A stretch of DNA of 64,000 bases from Symbiobacterium thermophilum IAM 14863 (GTDB taxonomy: Bacteria; Bacillota; Sulfobacillia; Symbiobacteriales; Symbiobacteriaceae). This document shows positions 7,576 to 15,768 of this stretch, piece by piece (within the stretch, counting starts at the first letter, position 1; each line of letters begins with the position of its first letter). A program made the translations under genes and the position numbers. The stretch spans positions 2,542,001 through 2,606,000 of the forward strand of contig NC_006177.1 of assembly GCF_000009905.1 (NCBI RefSeq), read 5' to 3'. The notes under the pieces were generated by a model. That model was not told the origin of the DNA, searched no databases, and worked only from the letters and a program-made list of their open reading frames with translations.

Positions 7576-9393
7576 TCACGATGCGGCGCTCAGGAGGCCC
7601 CGGGGCCGGAACCTGAGCATGACCAGAAGCAGCAGGCCGTAGACCAGGAACCGGTACTCCGCCAGGAACCGGGCGGACTCGGGGATGACGATCAGGGCGA
7701 GGGCCCCCGCCACGGCGCCGATGGTGTTGTCCAGCCCGCCCAGCACCACCATCGTCAGCACCTGCAGCGACATCGCGTGGGTGAACGTGTCCGGCGCGAT
7801 GTAGGTGTAGGCGTGCGCCAGCAGGACGCCGGCGAGGCCCGCGATGAAGGCGCTGAGGCCGAAGGCGATGGACTTGTACCGCTCCAGCCCCACCCCGTAC
7901 GCCCGGGCGGCCACCTCGTCCTCCCGCACGGCCCGCAGCGCCCGGCCCAGGTACGAGCCGGAGAGCCGCTCCGCCACCCAGATGCCGCCCAGCAGCAGGG
8001 TCAGGGTCAGCCAGTAGAACCCCGCGGCCGAGGTGATCTCCACTCCGAAGAGGCCAGGCGGGGCGATGTTGCTGATGCCCAGGGGCCCCCGGGTCAGTGC
8101 CGTCCAGTTGAGCGCCACCAGCGCGATCCCCTGGCCCAGGCCGATGGTGGCCACCGCCAGGTACTGCCCCCGGAGCCGCAGGGCCGGGTAGCAAAGCACC
8201 ACGCCGACGGCGGCGGCGATGACGGGCGCGACAGCCAGCGACAGCAGGAAGGGCCACTGCAGCCGGGTGGTGAGGATGGCCGAGGCGTACGCCCCCAGGG
8301 CCAGGAAGCCGGCGTGCCCGAGGGAGATCTGCCCGGCCGTCCCGGCAATCAGGTTGAGGCTGATGGCCAGCAGGCCGAAGATCCAGGCGGTCGCCAGCAC
8401 CTGCAGCCAGTACCCGTTCCGCACCACCAGCGGCAGGGCCAGGGCGACGGCCCCCGCCGCGGGCAGCGCCCACCGGGGGATAGGCAGCGGCCGCCCGATC
8501 GGGATGAAAGTGCCGGCAGTGGGCTCGGGCAGCAGCGCCCGGGCGGCCGCGAACAGGCCGTTGGGGCGGAAAAGCAGCACGCCGAGCAGCAGTCCGATGC
8601 CCACCAGGTCGCGCCAGGTGGAGCCCAGCCAGGCCACCGCCAGCGACTCCGCCGTTCCCAGCAGGTACGCCCCCACCAGCGCGCCGGGGATGTTGCCCAA
8701 TCCGCCCAGCAGGGCCGCCGTGAATCCCTTCAGGCTCGCGGAGAAGCCCATGGTGGGGTAGACGCTGTGGTAGTACAGCCCCACCAGGAGCCCGCTCACC
8801 CCGGCCAGGGCGCCGGCCATGGCGAAGCTGACCCGGCTGACCTGGTTCACGTCGACGCCCATCTGCAGGGCGGCCTCCCGGTCCTGGGCGGTGGCCCGGA
8901 CCGCCCAGCCCAGGCGGGACCGCTTCAGGAAGAGCCAGAGCGCCAGAGCGGTGGTCAAGCCCACAGCCAGGATCACCAGGTCCAGGGAGGAGAGGAAGCC
9001 GCCGCCCACCCGGACCCGCACGTCGGCGAAGGGGGTGTGGAAGGCCTTGGTCTCCGGCCCCCATATCAGCTGGGCCGCCTGCTCCAGGACGAGCCCCGCG
9101 GCGATGGTGGTGAGCAGCAGCACCGTCCGGCCAGAACCGGCGAAGGGGCGGATGGCGACCCGCTCCACCGCCAGCCCCAGCAGGGCCGAGGCGACGAGCA
9201 CGAGCAGCAGGGTGGGCAGTAGCGGCAGGCCCAGCCAGGTGACCGCCATCCAGCCCACGAAGGCGCCGACCATGTAGAGGGAGCCGTGGGCGAAGTTGAT
9301 CACGTTGGCCACGCCGTAGATCTGGGTGATGCCCACCGCCGTGAGGGCGTAGAGGTTGCCAACCACCAGGCCGTTGATCAGCTGGTCCAGCAT
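7576..9393 (-). CDS. Fused LivH-LivM branched-chain type permease
   Basis: A single 605-residue chain holds both inner-membrane subunits. Residues 1-290 are LivH-like (MLDQLINGLVVGNLYALTAV, IYGVANVINFAHGSLYM). Residues 300-605 are LivM-like (LQVLATAWIFGLLAISLNLI, AGTAGQISLGHAGFLALGAY). About 16-18 hydrophobic segments are visible. In most genomes these are two genes; the fusion fixes a 1:1 stoichiometry. The start is ATG 9393 because GGAGGGGGAGC lies directly upstream; a longer reading from 9435 would overlap the binding-protein gene. Its stop is 14 bases before the livG start. The fusion junction near residue 290 has no stop or frame change. Confidence 0.92.
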   Translation of the reverse strand: MLDQLINGLVVGNLYALTAVGITQIYGVANVINFAHGSLYMVGAFVGWMAVTWLGLPLLPTLLLVLVASALLGLAVERVAIRPFAGSGRTVLLLTTIAAGLVLEQAAQLIWGPETKAFHTPFADVRVRVGGGFLSSLDLVILAVGLTTALALWLFLKRSRLGWAVRATAQDREAALQMGVDVNQVSRVSFAMAGALAGVSGLLVGLYYHSVYPTMGFSASLKGFTAALLGGLGNIPGALVGAYLLGTAESLAVAWLGSTWRDLVGIGLLLGVLLFRPNGLFAAARALLPEPTAGTFIPIGRPLPIPRWALPAAGAVALALPLVVRNGYWLQVLATAWIFGLLAISLNLIAGTAGQISLGHAGFLALGAYASAILTTRLQWPFLLSLAVAPVIAAAVGVVLCYPALRLRGQYLAVATIGLGQGIALVALNWTALTRGPLGISNIAPPGLFGVEITSAAGFYWLTLTLLLGGIWVAERLSGSYLGRALRAVREDEVAARAYGVGLERYKSIAFGLSAFIAGLAGVLLAHAYTYIAPDTFTHAMSLQVLTMVVLGGLDNTIGAVAGALALIVIPESARFLAEYRFLVYGLLLLVMLRFRPRGLLSAAS

Positions 9394-9403
9394 GCTCCCC
9401 CTC

Positions 9404-10600
9404 CTACGGGTTCCAGATCGCAAAGGCGCCGCCACGGACCACCAGCGGTACGAAGCGGGGGTTGCGGAGCCGCCGGTCCTCGCCGAAGGCGGTGGCGCCC
9501 TGCAGGATGGTCTCCAGGTGCTCGGCCTGCTCCAGGCCGTCCCGCAGGGCCTTGCGGTCCACCCCCACCCGGTTCAGCACCGCGGCCAGGATCTTCATCC
9601 CGTCGTACGCCCCGGCGGCGAAGGTGTCGGGGTCCGTGCCGTACCGCTCCCGGAACCGCTCCACGAACTGCTGCGCCTCGGGGCGGGGATCCGCCGGGTG
9701 GAACCGGCTCACCGTGTAGACCCCCTCCACCGCCGCCCCGCCCAGGTTGAGGAACTGGGGCGAGTAGACCGAGCTGGCGGCCAGCACGGTCACGTCCAGC
9801 CCCACCGCGGGGATCTGCTGGGCGATCAGCGCTCCGTCGTTGTAGTAGGAAATCAGCACCAGAGCGTCAGGCTGGGCGTCCCGGGCCTTGGTCAGAACCG
9901 GGCGGAAGTCCTTTTCGGTAAGTAGATAGGCCTCCTGCAGCACCACCTCGGCGCCCAGGGCCCGGGCCTGCTCGACGAACAGATCGGCGGTGGTCTTGCC
10001 CCAATCGGTGTTCTGGTGCAGCACCGCCAGCCGCTTCCGGCCCAGCTGCTCCACCGCCAGCCGGGCCAGGAAGGGCGCCTCGTCCGTCTGGCTGGTGGAG
10101 TTGCTCCAGATGAAGTCGCCGGTCTTGGTGAAGTCCGGGTGCGAGTTGGTGATGCCCAGCTGCACCAGCCCGGCCCGCTGGAAGATGGGCGAGGCGGCCA
10201 TGGAAGCGGGCGAGCTGAAGTCGCCGATGACCGCCACGACCCGCGGGTCATTGACGAACTTCTGGGCGACGGCCGGGCTCTGTTTGGGATCGCTCTGGGT
10301 GTCCTCAAACACGTAGTTCAGCGGCCGGCCCTGCACCCCGCCGGCGGCGTTGATCTCCTCCAGGGCCAGGTCAAAGCCCCGGCGCCAGATCTTGCCGTAC
10401 TCGGCGCTGTCCCCGGTCAGAGGCCCCATCACGCCGATGAGCACCTCCCCCTGCGCCCCGTTCTGGCTCCCTGCGGATCCCTGCGCCCCCGACGGCGCCG
10501 TCGCGGCGGAGCTACAACCGGCCAGCACCACCGAAAACGCCAGAACCCATGCCAGCCAGAACCGGGCACGTTGCGCCCCGCGCAGAGACACCAGAACCAC
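9404..10600 (-). CDS. Periplasmic-type substrate-binding lipoprotein of the liv transporter
   Basis: A 398-residue type I solute-binding protein. The signal peptide ends in the lipobox VLAGC (Cys near residue 28), followed by a Ser/Ala/Gln-rich spacer and the mature start VLIGVMGPLTGDSAEYGKIW, typical of LivJ/LivK proteins. VFEDTQSDPKQ and VVAVIGDFSSPASMAASP match the hinge and ligand-loop region. It is anchored to the outer face of the membrane and delivers ligand to the fused permease, whose gene starts 11 bases after this stop. GTG 10600 has GGAG eight bases upstream. First gene of the operon, with a palindrome at 10652-10667 in its leader. Confidence 0.93.
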   Translation of the reverse strand: MVLVSLRGAQRARFWLAWVLAFSVVLAGCSSAATAPSGAQGSAGSQNGAQGEVLIGVMGPLTGDSAEYGKIWRRGFDLALEEINAAGGVQGRPLNYVFEDTQSDPKQSPAVAQKFVNDPRVVAVIGDFSSPASMAASPIFQRAGLVQLGITNSHPDFTKTGDFIWSNSTSQTDEAPFLARLAVEQLGRKRLAVLHQNTDWGKTTADLFVEQARALGAEVVLQEAYLLTEKDFRPVLTKARDAQPDALVLISYYNDGALIAQQIPAVGLDVTVLAASSVYSPQFLNLGGAAVEGVYTVSRFHPADPRPEAQQFVERFRERYGTDPDTFAAGAYDGMKILAAVLNRVGVDRKALRDGLEQAEHLETILQGATAFGEDRRLRNPRFVPLVVRGGAFAIWNP

Positions 10601-10651
10601 TCCCCTTTCTCCGTGTTTTCACGCGTGCGATGGCCGACCCGAAATCTCACG

Positions 10652-10667
10652 TATTCCGGTCGGAATA
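10652..10667. promoter_or_regulatory. Palindromic operator candidate before the liv operon
   Basis: TATTCCG-GT-CGGAATA is a perfect 7-bp inverted repeat with a 2-bp centre, about 50 bases before the binding-protein start. The form suits a TetR- or GntR-type dimer; the regulator is not in the window. Confidence 0.5.
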
Positions 10668-10756
10668 GGTTGCATTGAAGCGTAGCATTATTCCGCTTTC
10701 CCGTCAACGGGGGACAGCGGAGAAAAGTGGGTCATTCCTATCAAGAAAACAGGAAA

Positions 10757-10786
10757 ACCCGGATGCCAGATGGCATCCGGGCCTGG
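10757..10786 (-). terminator. Rho-independent terminator after the PLP-gene remnant
   Basis: CCGGATGCCA-GA-TGGCATCCGG gives a perfect 10-bp stem; on the minus strand it is followed by GGGTTTTCC. It ends the transcript coming from the sulfur-amino-acid genes. Confidence 0.7.
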
Positions 10787-10857
10787 GGCGACGCCTTCTC
10801 TGGGATGGGGGCTGCCTGCACAGGTGAGTCGCCCCGAACCGGGGCCAGGATGTTCGG

Positions 10858-10983
10858 GTTCGGGGCGAAACGTGCACTCCTCTGCGACCCCCGGGTGCAC
10901 ATTTCGCCTCGAACTCCCTGCTGACCACGCACGCAGCAGGCGGAATGTGCACCCCACCACAGACCACAGGTGCACATTCCGCC
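10858..10983. repeat. Two GTGCAC hairpins (same family as 30.3 kb array)
   Basis: Hairpin 1 pairs 10858-10877 with 10895-10914 (18 of 20 positions; arm GTTCGGGGCGAAACGTGCAC). Hairpin 2 pairs 10939-10953 with 10969-10983 perfectly (arm GGCGGAATGTGCACC). The two GTGCACATT arms are 75 bp apart. The same arm sequence recurs five times at 30315-30705. The truncated PLP gene stops just after hairpin 2. Confidence 0.85.
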
Positions 10984-11000
10984 TCGAACCGGGCCCGGGA

Positions 11001-11228
11001 TCAGACCCCAGACTGCGCCGCCGCATACCCGAGCGCCTGCTCCAGGTCGGCGACGATGGCCTCCAGGGCCTGGCGGGTCGGGTTGCCCGAGCGGGCGTAA
11101 TCGTACGGACCCGAGCGGTTCAGCCCGGGTTGACGGAACGTGGAAACCTGGTAGATGGGCACGGCGGCCGCGCCCGTGACGGAGTCCACCTCGCGCCCCG
11201 TGTGCAGAACCCGCGTCCCAAACTCCAA
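11001..11228 (-). pseudogene. Truncated cystathionine gamma-synthase/lyase family gene
   Basis: A TTG start at 11228 with GGAGGGAT upstream begins a normal Cys/Met-metabolism PLP enzyme N-terminus: VLHTGREVDSVTGAAAVPIY, then YDYARSGNPTRQALEAI. Reading stops after about 75 residues (ending AAAQSGV), whereas the family needs about 380 and the PLP lysine lies near residue 200. The stop is a few bases from the GTGCAC hairpin pair, so the rest was probably lost in a deletion or replacement there. It begins 4 bases after the stop of the intact paralogue, so the two were once tandem genes, as with metI-metC pairs. Confidence 0.85.
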
Positions 11229-11232
11229 GGCT

Positions 11233-12312
11233 CTATCCCTCCAGCGCCTGAGCAAGATCGGCGATCAGGTCGTCGGCGTCCTCGATGCCCACCGAGAGCC
11301 GCAGCAGCCGGTCCGTGATGCCCAGCCGCCGCCGCACCTCCTCCGGCATGTCGGCGTGGGTCTGGGTCCAGGGGAAGGTGATCAGGCTCTCCACGCCCCC
11401 CAGCGACTCGGCGAACAGGATCAGCTTCACCCGGCGCAGCACCTGCGGCACCAGAGAGGGCTCCGTCACGGTGAAGGAGAGCATCCCGCCCACGCCCGGG
11501 TAGAGCACCTCTTCGACCCGCGGGTGCTCCCGGAGCCAGGCGGCGATGCGCGCCGCGTTCTGCTGGTGGCGCTCCATCCGCAGGGCGAGGGTCTTCAGCC
11601 CGCGCAGCACCAGCCAGCTGTCCTGCGGCCCCAGCACCGAGCCCACCGCGTTCTGGAGAAAGGAGAGCCGGTCCCCCAGGGCGGTGTCCCGGGTGATCAG
11701 CGCCCCGGCCACCACGTCGTTGTGGCCGGCCAGGTACTTGGTGGCGCTGTGGACGACGATGTCCGCGCCCAGCTCCAGCGGGCGGCAGAGCCAGGGCGTG
11801 AGGAAGGTGTTGTCGACGATCAGCAGCAGGCCGTGCGCCCGGCAGAGACCGGCCAGGGCGGCGACATCCGCCCGCTTCATGCGCGGGTTGGTGAGGGACT
11901 CGACGAGGACCGCCCGGGTGTCGGGCCGGATCGCCGCCCGCACCGCGTCCAGATCCGCCGTGTCCGCGTAGGTGTGCGGCAGGGCCAGCACCTGCTCCAA
12001 CAGCCGGTAGGTGCCGCCGTACAAGTCCTCGGTGACGACCAGGTGGTCGCCGGGCCCGAAGAGCCCCAGTGCACAGGTCAGTGCCGCCATGCCCGAGGCA
12101 AAGGCGAGCGCCCGGGCGCCCCCCTCCGCCCGGGCAAGCGCTTCCTCCAGGGCCGCCCGGGTCGGGTTGCCGCTGCGGCTGTAATCGTAGCCCGTCGACT
12201 CGCCCAGGGCCGGATGCTGAAAGGTCGCCGATTGGTAGACCGGCACCGAGACGGCGCCATAGGCCGGGTCACGCCTGACCCCTGCGTGGACGAGCACCGT
12301 GTCCAGTTTCAT
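11233..12312 (-). CDS. Cystathionine gamma-synthase/lyase family PLP enzyme
   Basis: The 359-residue product is a full-length Cys/Met-metabolism PLP enzyme. Motifs include YDYSRSGNPTRAALEEALA, FASGMAALT, DNTFLTPWLCRPLELGADIV and the PLP-lysine motif VVHSATKYLAGHNDVVAG. It catalyses either gamma-replacement on O-acetyl/succinyl-homoserine or elimination from cystathionine; sequence alone does not separate them. ATG 12312 is preceded by GGGGGGAGAACC, so it is preferred to a longer reading from 12414 that would run into the upstream gene. The paralogue immediately downstream is truncated. Likely role: interconversion of methionine and cysteine, in the cytoplasm. Confidence 0.9.
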   Translation of the reverse strand: MKLDTVLVHAGVRRDPAYGAVSVPVYQSATFQHPALGESTGYDYSRSGNPTRAALEEALARAEGGARALAFASGMAALTCALGLFGPGDHLVVTEDLYGGTYRLLEQVLALPHTYADTADLDAVRAAIRPDTRAVLVESLTNPRMKRADVAALAGLCRAHGLLLIVDNTFLTPWLCRPLELGADIVVHSATKYLAGHNDVVAGALITRDTALGDRLSFLQNAVGSVLGPQDSWLVLRGLKTLALRMERHQQNAARIAAWLREHPRVEEVLYPGVGGMLSFTVTEPSLVPQVLRRVKLILFAESLGGVESLITFPWTQTHADMPEEVRRRLGITDRLLRLSVGIEDADDLIADLAQALEG

Positions 12313-12410
12313 GGTTCTCCCCCCAGGATGGAAGAATCGGCACCCGAAGCGGGCCCTTCCGGGCCATCGCCAGCAGGTGAACGGCAGCGATCGCGCGTCG
12401 ACGATGGCCG

Positions 12411-13505
12411 TCACCCCTGCCGGAGCCAGGCCGAGACCGCCTCCACCTCCTGCGCCAGCTCGGCGGCCGCCGCGTCATCGACGGGCCCGAACAACGCCGG
12501 GACCACCCGCGAGCCCTCCGCCCGCCAGGTCCCGATGACGCGACCGCCGCTCAGGATCACCGCGGCCACGTCCGCCGCGGCCCGGAAGACCGCCTTGTAG
12601 TGGTCCTCGTCCAGGTAGAATTTGTCGGCGTGGGCCAGGAGGAAGGGGTCGAACTTGGGCAACAGGCGCACGCAACCCGCGTCCGCACCAGGACCACCGG
12701 CCTGCCGGTCCGGGGCACAGGAACCGCCGCCCTCCCCTTCCGGGACCAGCCAGCCGTCCCGCACCGCCACCCGGCCGCCCAGCCGGGTCAGGGCCTCCCG
12801 GGCGCGCCGCACCGAGACGCCGCTCCAGTGGGCGAAGTCCTGAATCCGGGCGGGGCTGTACGCCCGCAGGTACCGCTCCAGCAGCACCGCCAGGGCGTCG
12901 TCCGGATCCATGTCCGCGACCGGCAGGTCCAGCCAGTCCTCGGTCCGCACGAACTGAACCTCCCCATCCCGCTCGGGGCCGTACACCACCCGGCCGGCGT
13001 ACGCCAGGTCCTTCAGCACCCCTCCCCACGAAGAGAAGAGATACGCCACCCACTCGTCCCGGCATCCCAGGATCTGCTGCGCGCCCTCCAGCAACTCCGC
13101 CCGGGTGGCAGGCCCCCGCGCGAGGATCTGCAGGCAGGCCGCCGCGGCCGCCTCCCGCTGCACACGGGTGACGTGCTTGTCCAGGTACTTGCTCCAGCGG
13201 GACTCCCACTCGGGCCGCAGCGCCCGCCAGAGCAGCGGCAGGTCCTCCGCAGCCACAACGTGCAGGGTCCCCCGCACCGTCCAGGTCCGCACCAGCCGCC
13301 GCGTCTCCTCCAGCTCGCGCCGGACGTCCCCCGGGCGGGCGCCGGCGAGCCTGGCCCTGGCGGCCAGGTCCGGCGTGGTGCGGAGCTGGCTCTGGATCCC
13401 GACCAGGTGGCGCGCCAGCTCCACCACGCCGCCGGTGCGCCTCTCCCGCCCCAGCCATTGGTTCTGCGCGTACCGTTCACACTGCACGCATCTCGCGTCG
13501 CGCAT
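12411..13505 (-). CDS. Winged-helix AlkZ/YcaQ-like DNA glycosylase family protein
   Basis: The 364-residue protein fits the HTH_42 (AlkZ/YcaQ) family: RHLVGIQSQLRTTPDLAARAR near the N-terminus, TRRLVRTWTVRGTLHVVAAED, and a later region SPARIQDFAHWSGVSVRRAREAL. In AlkZ and YcaQ a QxQ or QxD pair is catalytic; here the VGIQSQL stretch supplies a comparable glutamine pair, so DNA glycosylase activity on bulky alkyl or crosslinked bases is possible. ATG 13505 is preceded by GGGAGGAACG. Longer readings pass through a terminator-like hairpin at 13576-13601 and are rejected. Divergent from the broken MFS gene at 13782. Confidence 0.72.
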   Translation of the reverse strand: MRDARCVQCERYAQNQWLGRERRTGGVVELARHLVGIQSQLRTTPDLAARARLAGARPGDVRRELEETRRLVRTWTVRGTLHVVAAEDLPLLWRALRPEWESRWSKYLDKHVTRVQREAAAAACLQILARGPATRAELLEGAQQILGCRDEWVAYLFSSWGGVLKDLAYAGRVVYGPERDGEVQFVRTEDWLDLPVADMDPDDALAVLLERYLRAYSPARIQDFAHWSGVSVRRAREALTRLGGRVAVRDGWLVPEGEGGGSCAPDRQAGGPGADAGCVRLLPKFDPFLLAHADKFYLDEDHYKAVFRAAADVAAVILSGGRVIGTWRAEGSRVVPALFGPVDDAAAAELAQEVEAVSAWLRQG

Positions 13506-13575
13506 TTCAGACCGTTCCTCCCTCGTCGGGCATGTACCGCCGCCGGGCGGCGCCTGCACCCGGGCAAATGCAAAC

Positions 13576-13617
13576 AGCCCCCTGCCTACCGGCAAGGGGC
13601 TTTTCCGTTTACGGAAA
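13576..13617. promoter_or_regulatory. Leader hairpin plus palindrome between divergent genes
   Basis: AGCCCC-TGCC and GGCA-GGGGCT form a stem at 13576-13601, with a T-rich flank on both strands. The adjoining TTTCCGTTTACGGAAA (13602-13617) is a palindrome. It lies 70 bases upstream of the AlkZ-like start, so it could be an attenuator or an operator. Confidence 0.45.
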
Positions 13618-13781
13618 GACGTGTAGCCTGCGCCGACCATGCTGCAACCAGTAGCAAAGCTGGGCCCCCTAGGGTCCCGCCCTCATGATAATAGCTTACC
13701 CTACGGATAATTTGCAGTCTAGTCTTGATCGCCCCGCTTCTGTACCCTCTCCCTGCAAGCCTGAACAAGGAGGGGAACCGC

Positions 13782-14255
13782 ATGGCTTCCTCCATTCCCG
13801 TGCAGCCGCATCCGGCACCTGGCCTCCGCCGCAACCGGGCGTTCCTCACCGCCCTTGGCGGGACGGCGGTGGCGCAGCTCGGCACGTCGCTCTACCCGAT
13901 GATCCTCCCGGTGTGGGTCATGCAGACCACCGGCTCTGCGGCCCGCGTCGCTGCCCTGAGCAGCCTCGGCACAACCGTCCGCCTGCTGGCGGCGCCCCTC
14001 GCGGGCACCGTCGCGGACCGGTCCGACCGGCGGGCGGTCATGGCCCTCGCGAACCTCGCCCGGGCGGCGATCGTCGCGCTCCTCGCGTTGGCACTGGCAT
14101 CGGGGCACGGCCAGTTCTGGGTCCTGGCGATCGGCAGCGCAGCGCTGGTCCTGGCCGGCGCCTTCTTCTCGCCCGCCTGCGCGGGCGCCCCGGGAGGCAG
14201 GACCCCAGCCCGCGTTGGGGAAAATCATGGTACACCAAGAAAACCACAGGGCTGA
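13782..14255 (+). pseudogene. Truncated MFS transporter
   Basis: ATG 13782 with AAGGAGGGGAACC opens a typical major facilitator: NRAFLTALGGTAVAQLGTSLY, then GTVADRSDRRAVMALANLAR, which is the conserved loop 2-3 motif, followed by two more membrane segments. After GAFFSPA, near residue 130, the family sequence ends and a 25-residue unrelated basic tail runs to a stop inside a 14-bp hairpin (14245-14292). MFS proteins are about 400 residues with 12 helices, so two thirds are missing. It is divergent from the AlkZ-like gene. Function is presumably lost. Confidence 0.82.
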
Positions 14256-14292
14256 ACCAACGGTCCCCCCGCCCGACGGGTTCAGCCCTGTG
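14245..14292. repeat. Perfect 14-bp inverted repeat at the MFS break
   Basis: CACAGGGCTGAACC at 14245-14258 is the exact reverse complement of 14279-14292, with a 20-base loop. It may act as a terminator for either strand, or be the footprint of the event that truncated the MFS gene. Confidence 0.7.
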
Positions 14293-14330
14293 CGCGCCAC
14301 GGTTCAGATGCGGGTCTACCCCCCGGCTCC

Positions 14331-14957
14331 TCAGTCGAAGTCGGTGGGCAGGTCCGGGTTGTCGTAATGCTGGAACATCCGGCGGATCTGGGCTTCCGTC
14401 ACCCGGCTCGTCGACAGGGGCGGCAGGTGATCCCGGTCGAAGAAGCCGACCTGGTCCGTCTCCAGGCTGTTGCCGGGTGTACCGGCGACCAGCTCGCAGC
14501 GGATGAACAGCTTGTACACGTACCAGATCAGCGGGGGATGGTCGTGCCTGGCCCGGTCGTACACCGCCAGCATCTTGGTGGGCCGCACCTCGTACCCGGA
14601 CTCCTCCCGCACCTCCCGGACGGCGGCCTCGGCGGGGCTCTCGCCGACGTCGGCCCATCCGCCCGGCAGGGACCAGAGCCCCTCCTTCCGCTCCCGCACC
14701 AGGAGCAGCTCGCCCCGGGGGTTGAACACCACCGCGCGGACGTCCACCTTCGGCGTCAGGTAGCCCTGTTCGGCGGCCAGCTCCTGTGAGAGAATGTCGT
14801 CAGGGATGGAGGTGTACCTGGCCAGGATCTCACCGGCGATGGCGCGCAGCTGCTCGAACCGCTCCCGGTCGTACGGGTCCTTGGTGTACGTGATCCCGGC
14901 CTGGGCGATGGACTGGATCTGCTGTGCCCACTGGAGCCACAGCGGGTTCTGCGACAT
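14331..14957 (-). CDS. NUDIX hydrolase with N-terminal helical domain
   Basis: The product is about 208 residues. The NUDIX box is intact: GGWADVGESPAEAAVREVREESGY. The first 65 residues (NPLWLQWAQQIQSIAQAG, then YDRERFEQLRAIAGEIL) match the small helical domain found before the NUDIX fold in ADP-ribose or phosphoribosyl-type pyrophosphatases of Firmicutes. Nucleoside-diphosphate-linked sugars or cofactors are likely substrates, hydrolysed with Mg2+ bound by the EExGYE glutamates. ATG 14957 (MSQNPLW) is favoured; a GTG at 14966 is also possible. The gene is divergent from the HAD hydrolase at 15038. Confidence 0.88.
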   Translation of the reverse strand: MSQNPLWLQWAQQIQSIAQAGITYTKDPYDRERFEQLRAIAGEILARYTSIPDDILSQELAAEQGYLTPKVDVRAVVFNPRGELLLVRERKEGLWSLPGGWADVGESPAEAAVREVREESGYEVRPTKMLAVYDRARHDHPPLIWYVYKLFIRCELVAGTPGNSLETDQVGFFDRDHLPPLSTSRVTEAQIRRMFQHYDNPDLPTDFD

Positions 14958-15037
14958 GTTGAACACCCACCCCTTCCGGCGTATGACGCGCTGCAGACGC
15001 CTGACCCAATTCCACGGCAGACTTGGAGGAGGAGACT

Positions 15038-15673
15038 TTGTCGTTCAAGTGCGTGGCCTTCGATGTGGACGGTACGCTCCTGGACACCGAAAAGGCCGTC
15101 CTCGTTTCCCTGCAGAAAGTCCTCCTGGAGGAGACGGGGCAGACCCCTGCGGAGGAGGAGCTGCGGTTCGTCCTGGGCATCCCGGGCGTGACGGCCCTGG
15201 AGCAGCTCGGGGTTCCGGACCCCGGGGCCGCCTTCGACAAGTGGGTCGCCTATGCGCGGGAGGTTGACCACCTGGTCACCGTCTTCCCCGGCATCGTGGA
15301 GCTCCTGGACGAACTGCAGGACGCCGGGGTGACCCTGGGGCTCGTGACCTCCCGGACCCGGATCGAGCTCGACGGGGACCTCGTCCACTTCGGGCTCCTG
15401 GAACGCTTCCGCGCGGTGGTCTGCGCGGACGACACGGAGGGTCACAAGCCGGATCCCGATCCGCTGCTGAAGCTCATGGCCGATACCGGGTTCAGCCCAG
15501 GCGAGGTGCTCTACATCGGGGATACGGTCTACGACAGCCAGTGCGCCCGGGCGGCTGGGGTGAAGTTCGCGCTGGCCCTCTGGGGCGCCGGGGACCCGAA
15601 CGTCCCGTGCGACTACCGGGTGGCACACCCGGCGGAGCTGGCCGCCATCTGCCGGCCGGCTCCCGGCCGCTGA
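15038..15673 (+). CDS. HAD-superfamily phosphatase (PpaX/Gph-like)
   Basis: The product is 211 residues from TTG 15038, chosen because GGAGGAGGAG ends 4-5 bases upstream. All HAD motifs are visible: FDVDGTLLDTE (motif I nucleophile Asp), LVTSRT (motif II), GHKPDPDPLL (motif III Lys) and YIGDTVYD (motif IV Asp). The cap is of the helical C1 type between motifs I and II, as in phosphoglycolate phosphatase and the pyrophosphatase PpaX. The substrate is a small phosphate ester or pyrophosphate. It stands alone between the NUDIX gene and a convergent alpha/beta hydrolase. Confidence 0.9.
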   Translation: MSFKCVAFDVDGTLLDTEKAVLVSLQKVLLEETGQTPAEEELRFVLGIPGVTALEQLGVPDPGAAFDKWVAYAREVDHLVTVFPGIVELLDELQDAGVTLGLVTSRTRIELDGDLVHFGLLERFRAVVCADDTEGHKPDPDPLLKLMADTGFSPGEVLYIGDTVYDSQCARAAGVKFALALWGAGDPNVPCDYRVAHPAELAAICRPAPGR

Positions 15674-15768
15674 CCCGTGCCATCCGGTGCTGCGGACATG
15701 CGGTGCACGCGCGGACAGCTTTCCCCTCCCGCCGCACCGGCATCCCGATGGTAGGACGTCAGCCAGGA

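Noticed and set aside
10858-10983. Insertion sequence ends beside the truncated PLP gene
   Set aside because: Inverted repeats are present, but no transposase or target duplication; the structure matches the hairpin family at 30.3 kb instead.
13640-13781. T-box riboswitch before the MFS gene
   Set aside because: AGGGTCCCGCC only loosely resembles the T-box sequence AGGGTGGTACCGCG; no specifier stem or antiterminator was found.
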